Below are positions 22,737-27,308 of a stretch of 27,308 nt of DNA, in pieces. The translations under genes were made by a program, and so were the position numbers. Within the stretch, counting starts at the first letter, position 1. The number at the start of each line of letters is the position of its first letter. The notes under the pieces were generated by a model. It had not been told where the DNA came from. It saw only the letters and a list, made by a program, of their open reading frames with translations, and searched no databases. Source of the stretch: an uncultured Clostridia bacterium (lineage in GTDB: Bacteria; Bacillota; Clostridia; Oscillospirales; Acutalibacteraceae); NCBI GenBank assembly GCA_946042285.1, contig CAMGDK010000006.1, forward strand, positions 1-27,308, given 5' to 3'.

Positions 22737-24557
22737 TTACTGCTTTGAAATCGCTTTAAATTTACAATTATCCATACAGGCGCTGCATTTAATACACTTT
22801 GCAGGATCAATATAGTATGATGACAGCTTATGACCGGGTGCAACATAATCTGTTTGATAAATTGTGCCTGCAGGACAGTTTCTTGCACACATACCGCATC
22901 CGATACACTTATCCTTGTCGATAGTGAATGTAAGAAGATTTTTACATACACCTGCCGGACATTTTTTGTTTTGAATATGAGCAATATATTCGTCCTTAAA
23001 GAACTTTAAGGTTGCGAGAACCGGATTAGGAGCTGTTTGACCTAAGCCGCACTGAGAATTAGCCTTGATATAATTGCAAAGCTCCTCCATCCTATCCAAA
23101 TCCTCCATAGTGCCGTTGCCGTCGGTAATCTTGTTTAATATTTCAAGCAATCGCTTTGTACCTACTCGGCAAGGTGTGCACTTACCGCAGGATTCATCAA
23201 CGGTAAACTCTAAGAAGAATTTTGCTATATCAACCATACAGGTATCCTCGTCCATAACGATAAGTCCGCCTGAGCCCATCATACAGCCGATTGCCGTAAG
23301 GTTATCGTAATCAATTTCCGTATCAATCAACGCGGCAGGAATACATCCGCCTGACGGTCCGCCGGTTTGAGCAGCCTTGAAGCGCTTTCCGTTAGGGATA
23401 CCGCCGCCGATGTCCTCAATAATTTCTCTGAGAGTAGTACCCATAGGTACCTCAACAAGACCGGTATGAGTAATATTTCCTCCGAGTGCAAATACCTTTG
23501 TGCCCTTTGATTTTTCGGTACCCATTGATGCAAACCACTGTGCACCGTTCAAAATAATCTGCGGAATGTTTGCAAAGGTTTCAACATTGTTTTCAACAGT
23601 AGGAGAATTGAACAAGCCCTTAACTGCAGGATACGGAGGACGGGGACGAGGCTCTCCTCTGTTGCCCTCAATAGATGTCATAAGTGCAGTTTCCTCACCG
23701 CAGACAAAGGCACCTGCGCCGAGACGGATTTCCATGTCGAAATCAAATTTTGAATTAAATATATTCTTGCCGAGCAAGCCTAATTCTCTTGCTTGGTCAA
23801 TAGCAATCTGCAAGCGATTAACTGCAATCGGATACTCTGCACGAACATAAACATAGCCCTTTGTAGCCCCTATTGCGTATCCGGCGATTGCCATAGCCTC
23901 AATGATGCTGTGCGGATCACCCTCAAGAACGGAACGGTCCATAAATGCACCGGGATCGCCCTCGTCGGCATTACATACAACATATTTTTGACGAGCCTTA
24001 TTCGGTGCGCAAAGCGCCCACTTAACACCTGTCGGGAATCCACCACCGCCTCGACCGCGAAGACCTGAATCCTTAACACACTGAATTACCTCGTCAGGAG
24101 TCATTGTGTTAAGTGCCTTTGCAAGAGCCTGATAGCCGTCCCTTGCTATATATTCATTGATGTTTTCCGGATCGATTACTCCGCAGTTTCTAAGAGCAAC
24201 ACGATTCTGCGCTCTGTAAAATGCGGTTTCGTTAAGCTTAACATATTTCGGGTTGATTGGGGCAACCTTTCCCGTGTCTGAATACACAAGCCTTTCAACA
24301 ATATGTCCCTTTAAAATATGCTGCTCAACAATTTCATCAACATCCTCAACAGATACTCTGCTGTAAAATGTTCCGTCGGGATAAACAATGACAACCGGAC
24401 CTAATGCACAAAGACCGAAGCAGCCTGTTTGAACAAGCTGTACCTCATCCTCGAGTCCGTTTGCCTTGAGTGACTCAATAAATTTTTCCTGTATTTTCTT
24501 ACTGCCTGAAGAGGTACAACCTGTACCGCCACAAATCATAATGTGTGTACGAATCAT
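22737..24557 (-). CDS. hydB: Hydrogenase subunit HydB, NuoF-like, NADH- and FMN-binding
   Basis: 606 residues. The N-terminal thioredoxin-like [2Fe-2S] domain (1-95) has C10 and C15 plus TGCFGLC. The NuoF core has the NADH site GRGGGGFPTGVKW (about 167-180), FMN contacts ADEGDPGAFMDRS and GAGAFVCGEETAL, and a [4Fe-4S] site SCGKCTPCR (about 454). A two-[4Fe-4S] ferredoxin domain ends the protein (CIGCGMCARNC about 544, CIKCSACMDNC about 586). It takes electrons from NADH and passes them to HydA. AGGAGG precedes the start; the gene begins two bases after the preceding stop. Confidence 0.96.
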   Translation of the reverse strand: MIRTHIMICGGTGCTSSGSKKIQEKFIESLKANGLEDEVQLVQTGCFGLCALGPVVIVYPDGTFYSRVSVEDVDEIVEQHILKGHIVERLVYSDTGKVAPINPKYVKLNETAFYRAQNRVALRNCGVIDPENINEYIARDGYQALAKALNTMTPDEVIQCVKDSGLRGRGGGGFPTGVKWALCAPNKARQKYVVCNADEGDPGAFMDRSVLEGDPHSIIEAMAIAGYAIGATKGYVYVRAEYPIAVNRLQIAIDQARELGLLGKNIFNSKFDFDMEIRLGAGAFVCGEETALMTSIEGNRGEPRPRPPYPAVKGLFNSPTVENNVETFANIPQIILNGAQWFASMGTEKSKGTKVFALGGNITHTGLVEVPMGTTLREIIEDIGGGIPNGKRFKAAQTGGPSGGCIPAALIDTEIDYDNLTAIGCMMGSGGLIVMDEDTCMVDIAKFFLEFTVDESCGKCTPCRVGTKRLLEILNKITDGNGTMEDLDRMEELCNYIKANSQCGLGQTAPNPVLATLKFFKDEYIAHIQNKKCPAGVCKNLLTFTIDKDKCIGCGMCARNCPAGTIYQTDYVAPGHKLSSYYIDPAKCIKCSACMDNCKFKAISKQ

Positions 24558-24559
24558 AA

Positions 24560-24928
24560 TTATACCTCCTGATTATAAACATGGTCCTGAAGAATGATGC
24601 CCTTTAGCAAATGCTCGTCAACAATTCTTTCGGCAAGAACGCTGTCCACATTAACATAAGTAACCTCTTCAATACCTTCATCAATAATTTTTATAACGGG
24701 ATTCTTGCCCGGAATACTCACACGAGCCTCCTGCATAACCAATACCTTATGTGACAATCCCTTTTTCGAAATAAGCTCTACCATCTTATGTAAAATATCT
24801 CTGGCTCCGCTAACCATTCCGCTGTTACCCATACCAACGATAACTTTAATCGGTTTTTCATCGGTTCGGATTTCAATATTATCAATATACTGCTGCTTGA
24901 TAGCGTTTAATTCGTCAACAGATTTCAT
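24560..24928 (-). CDS. Ferredoxin-like hydrogenase-operon protein lacking all cysteines
   Basis: 122 residues. Length, N-terminus (MKSVDELNAIKQQY) and the GMGNSGMVSGARDI segment match the small thioredoxin-like (2Fe-2S) ferredoxin proteins usually encoded between hydC and hydB. Relatives carry Cys in a GMATCGIAAGA-type loop and a TGCxGxC-type loop; here these read GMGNSGMVSGA and QEARVSIPG, and the whole protein has no cysteine. It cannot bind the cluster in the usual way. GGGAGG precedes the start, and reading frame and tight spacing (14 bases after hydC, 2 before hydB) are intact, so it is a maintained gene. A structural or regulatory subunit is the best guess. Confidence 0.8.
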   Translation of the reverse strand: MKSVDELNAIKQQYIDNIEIRTDEKPIKVIVGMGNSGMVSGARDILHKMVELISKKGLSHKVLVMQEARVSIPGKNPVIKIIDEGIEEVTYVNVDSVLAERIVDEHLLKGIILQDHVYNQEV

Positions 24929-24942
24929 ATCCTACCTCCCAA

Positions 24943-25440
24943 TTAATCTTGATATTTCGCCAAAATATCATCAATATCGTCAGCCGTAAGTCTGCCGTAA
25001 ACCTCGTCGTTTATTGTCATAACAGGTCCTAAGCCGCAAGCACCGATGCATCGGCAGGCTGTTAATGAAAATTTACCGTCAGGCGTACATTCGTCAATTC
25101 CTATGCCTAATTTTTCCTGAAGCTTGTCCACAAGTGTTTGAGCACCCTTAACATAGCACGCTGTGCCTAAGCAAACCGAGATGTTATATTTGCCCTTAGG
25201 TGAGAGCGAAAACTGTGCATAAAAGGTTGATACGCCGTAAACCTTCTCAAGAGGAATACCCATACCCTCGGAAATCATTTCCTGAACCTCAATCGGAAGA
25301 TAGCCGTAAATATCCTGCGCCTGCTGCATAACGGATATAAGCTTGCTTTCGTCGTTTTTGTTTTCTTCGATAACAGCCATTAGCTGCTGCTTTTGTTCAG
25401 CCGTACCGTTAAACGGCAGGCTACTGAGCTTTTTCTTCAT
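24943..25440 (-). CDS. hydC: Hydrogenase subunit HydC, NuoE-like [2Fe-2S] protein
   Basis: 165 residues, usual length for NuoE/HydC. The N-terminal helical part contains the family motif VYGVSTFYAQFSL; the thioredoxin-like domain has the four ligands of a [2Fe-2S] cluster in CLGTAC and CRCIGAC. It works with HydB in NADH oxidation or reduction. It is first in the structural operon, about 50 bases downstream of the promoter, with a modest AAAGGGG ribosome site. Confidence 0.95.
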   Translation of the reverse strand: MKKKLSSLPFNGTAEQKQQLMAVIEENKNDESKLISVMQQAQDIYGYLPIEVQEMISEGMGIPLEKVYGVSTFYAQFSLSPKGKYNISVCLGTACYVKGAQTLVDKLQEKLGIGIDECTPDGKFSLTACRCIGACGLGPVMTINDEVYGRLTADDIDDILAKYQD

Positions 25441-25495
25441 AATTTACCCCTTTATTAAACTTGCCAAAACAGCAATTTTAGTAATACACGCAACA

Positions 25496-25524
25496 ATTTT
25501 AACATTTATCGAAATAAAAATCAA
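25496..25524 (-). promoter_or_regulatory. Promoter of the hydC-hydA operon
   Basis: Minus-strand TTGATT (25519-25524), 17-bp spacer, TAAAAT (25496-25501). Transcription would start near 25489. This separates the structural genes from the maturase genes upstream, although readthrough from hydF is not blocked by an obvious terminator. Confidence 0.75.
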
Positions 25525-25541
25525 TGTTAATTTTTTAACAA
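25524..25541 (-). promoter_or_regulatory. Probable Rex operator
   Basis: Minus-strand TTGTTAAAAAATTAACAT differs from the Rex consensus TTGTTAA-N4-TTAACAA at the last base only. It touches the -35 of the hyd promoter and covers the hydF stop codon. Rex is the NADH/NAD+ sensor of Gram-positive bacteria; when bound it would block this promoter and release it as NADH rises, a fitting control for an NADH-consuming hydrogenase. Rex itself is not in the window. Confidence 0.7.
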
Positions 25542-26737
25542 TCTAAATCAAGCGATATGTTCAATGGCAAAAGAGAGCGCTTAAGAATACCGTTTATATG
25601 TGCAATTGCAACGCCGTAATTGACTATCGGTATTCCCAGAATCTCTGCTTTGTCGATACGACTGTTCATTTCTCTTTCATTTATCATGCAACCGCCGCAG
25701 TGGATAACAAGTGCATAATCCTTCAAATCCTCGGGAAAGTCTCCGCCGGAGGTGAAGCTGTATTCAAGCTTAACTCCTGTGTATTTCTCAAGCCATTTCG
25801 GAAGCTTTACCGTACCGATGTCATTGCACTGACGATGATGGGTGCAAGCCTCGGATATTAAAACCTTATCGCCGTTTTTAAGGCTGTCAATAGCCTTAGC
25901 CCCGCTAACTAAGGTGTTAAGTCTTCCCTTATACCTTGCAAACAGAATGGAAAAGGAGGTCAGCGGTATATCATCCGAAATATTATCTGCCACATATTCA
26001 AACACCTGTGAATCGGTAATTACCAATTTAGGCTTTGAATTAAGCATGCTTAAGGTCTGCGATAATTCCTCGGGCTGACATACAACAGCAGTACAATGTG
26101 CATCTAAAAGCTCTCTAAGCACCTGCTGCTGAGGCAGTATAAGTCTGCCCTTAGGTGCCGATTCATCAATCGGCGTAACCAAAACCGCAATATCGTTAGG
26201 GCAAAGCAAATCCGAAGCGATATGCTTTTCCTGTTTCATATACCTGCAAAAACTGCCTATAAGCTCCTTTAGCTCGTTTACACCTGTGCCTTCGGTTGAA
26301 GAAACATATATTTCGTTGCTCGCAATTTCCTTTCTTTCGCTTATCAAATCCGATTTTGTGTATGCGATTATGTATGGCAAATTTCTGCTTTTAAATTCTT
26401 CTATCAGCCTTTCGTCTTCATTTCTCAAGCCGACGGCAGAATCAACAGCTAAAACGGCAATATCGGACTGAGTCAAAATTTTTCTTGCTTTTGATATTCT
26501 CTTTTCACCGAGCTCTCCCTCATCATCCAAGCCGGGAGTGTCAATAATCAAAACAGGTCCCAAAGGAAGAAGCTCCATTGACTTTTTTACCGGATCGGTT
26601 GTAGTTCCCTTAACATCCGAAACAACGCTGATCTCTTGGCTTGTAACAGCATTTACAAGGCTTGATTTACCGGCGTTTCTCATACCGAAGAAGCCTATAT
26701 GAATTCGCTGTGCAGATACCGTATCATTAAGTCCCAT
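25535..26737 (-). CDS. hydF: [FeFe]-hydrogenase maturation GTPase HydF
   Basis: 400 residues. The N-terminal GTPase domain (1 to about 165) has the P-loop GMRNAGKSS, GTTTDP switch, DTPG and TKSD. The C-terminal part carries the cluster ligands in ACTHH and HCGGC, the CxH...HCxxC pattern of HydF. It is the scaffold on which the two-iron part of the H-cluster is assembled before transfer to HydA. GGAGGAGG precedes the start, 10 bases after hydG. Confidence 0.95.
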   Translation of the reverse strand: MGLNDTVSAQRIHIGFFGMRNAGKSSLVNAVTSQEISVVSDVKGTTTDPVKKSMELLPLGPVLIIDTPGLDDEGELGEKRISKARKILTQSDIAVLAVDSAVGLRNEDERLIEEFKSRNLPYIIAYTKSDLISERKEIASNEIYVSSTEGTGVNELKELIGSFCRYMKQEKHIASDLLCPNDIAVLVTPIDESAPKGRLILPQQQVLRELLDAHCTAVVCQPEELSQTLSMLNSKPKLVITDSQVFEYVADNISDDIPLTSFSILFARYKGRLNTLVSGAKAIDSLKNGDKVLISEACTHHRQCNDIGTVKLPKWLEKYTGVKLEYSFTSGGDFPEDLKDYALVIHCGGCMINEREMNSRIDKAEILGIPIVNYGVAIAHINGILKRSLLPLNISLDLDC

Positions 26738-26747
26738 AAGCCTCCTC

Positions 26748-27308
26748 CTAAAATCGAAAATCTCTGCGGTTTGAGCTTTTAATGTCCTTAATGCTTTGAG
26801 CAGCTATTTCACGAACTCTGTCATTCGGGATTTTTTTAAGCTCCTGCTCAACCATTTTACAGCCTATTCCCTTTGTTTTAGGTGAAGCATAATCCTCTAA
26901 ATATTCGCTGAGCGTCATCAATGCATTTGGATGACAGCAATTGAGTATTTGACCGTTTTTACAAAGACTCATAAAGCGGTCGCCTGTTCTTCCCTCTCTG
27001 TAACACGCAGTACAAAACGACGGAATGTGACCGTTTTCCATTAACCAGCAAACAACCTCATCAAGCGAGCGTTGGTCGGACACATCAAACTGCTCTGTAT
27101 CGTGCGGTCTTTCATCGGGAGAATAGCCTGCATATCCACCCACAGATGTTCTTGAGCCTCCGCTAACCTGTGAAATACCGAGTCGCAAAAGCCTTGAACG
27201 CACCTGCTCGGTTTCTCTTGTGGAAATAATCATTCCCGTATATGGCACGGCAAGTCTTATGCATGCCGTGATTTTTGCAAATGTTTCATCATCAATTCCG
27301 TTATCAAA
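26748..27308 (-). CDS. hydG: [FeFe]-hydrogenase maturase HydG, C-terminal part (cut by window edge)
   Basis: The frame stays open to the window end, giving the last 187 or so residues of a radical-SAM tyrosine lyase normally about 470 long. The GTG at 27248 is an internal Val in AVPYTGMIISTRE, not a start. The C-terminal auxiliary cluster motif is clear: FCTACYREGRTGDRFM with a further Cys in SLCKNG and NCCHPNA. HydG makes the CO and cyanide ligands of the H-cluster. The radical-SAM CxxxCxxC lies outside the window. Gene order hydG-hydF-hydC is on one strand. Confidence 0.95.
   Translation of the reverse strand, partial: FDNGIDDETFAKITACIRLAVPYTGMIISTRETEQVRSRLLRLGISQVSGGSRTSVGGYAGYSPDERPHDTEQFDVSDQRSLDEVVCWLMENGHIPSFCTACYREGRTGDRFMSLCKNGQILNCCHPNALMTLSEYLEDYASPKTKGIGCKMVEQELKKIPNDRVREIAAQSIKDIKSSNRRDFRF

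Noticed and set aside
25499..25530. Inverted arms TTAACATT / AATGTTAA 16 bases apart around the hyd promoter, as a separate operator or hydF terminator
   Set aside because: One arm is part of the Rex site and the other overlaps the -10. The stem would be AU-only apart from one G-C pair, with a 16-base loop, too weak for a terminator.
27246..27248. GTG as the start of a 166-residue protein
   Set aside because: The frame continues upstream to the window edge with HydG-like sequence (FAKITACIRLAVPYTG), so this codon is an internal Val of HydG.

Overview
The window looks like the chromosome of an anaerobic, low-to-moderate-GC Firmicute of the class Clostridia, probably a gut Oscillospiraceae/Ruminococcus-type organism. 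This is inferred from gene content ([FeFe]-hydrogenase, split glutamate synthase, Amt-PII fusion, T-box leaders, AGGAGG ribosome sites and TTGACA/TATAAT promoters); no marker gene fixes the species. Coding density is high. I see no transposase, phage gene, CRISPR array, rRNA or tRNA.

Layout. (1) 88-5071, minus strand: an OmpR-type response regulator, a two-TM histidine kinase, an ABC ATPase and an 853-residue FtsX/MacB-type permease. A shared motif, TTACA-N3-TTGTNA, occurs once at the regulator promoter and twice, 22 bp apart, at the ABC promoter, so the circuit can be read from the DNA. (2) 5185-8471, minus strand: a TrpXYZ-type ABC importer (lipoprotein, permease, ATPase) behind a tRNA-Trp T-box. 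(3) 8679-18595, plus strand: a nitrogen-assimilation block with glutamine synthetase, an ammonium transporter fused to PII, glutamate synthase split into separate genes (glutaminase domain; ferredoxin-FMN domain; four-cluster Fe-S protein; NAD(H)-type flavoprotein; GXGXG domain), then a PurF amidotransferase. (4) 18623-20418, plus strand: a second tRNA-Trp T-box in front of a TrpB2-type tryptophan synthase beta. (5) 20495-27308, minus strand: hydrogenase maturases HydG (cut by the window edge) and HydF, then, from a promoter with a near-perfect Rex operator, HydC, a cysteine-free ferredoxin-like subunit, HydB, HydA and a rhodanese lipoprotein.

The most striking signal is not in the large genes. 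Just after the T-box terminator of both tryptophan loci, which lie about 10.8 kb apart on opposite strands, there is a tiny ORF with its own Shine-Dalgarno: MFLLTKRWRS at 8111-8143 (minus) and MFLLTKRWRCL at 18958-18993 (plus). Nine residues are identical, and the only two base changes within those codons are synonymous third positions. Flanking DNA is unrelated except for the shared GGAGTAAT ribosome site. Each peptide has one Trp codon. This looks like a second, translation-level tryptophan checkpoint placed in series with the T-box, or a functional micropeptide.

Together the genes suggest an anaerobe that draws amino acids from its surroundings, takes up tryptophan or a related compound, makes tryptophan from indole when charged tRNA-Trp is low, assimilates ammonium by GS-GOGAT, and disposes of NADH and ferredoxin electrons as hydrogen under redox control.
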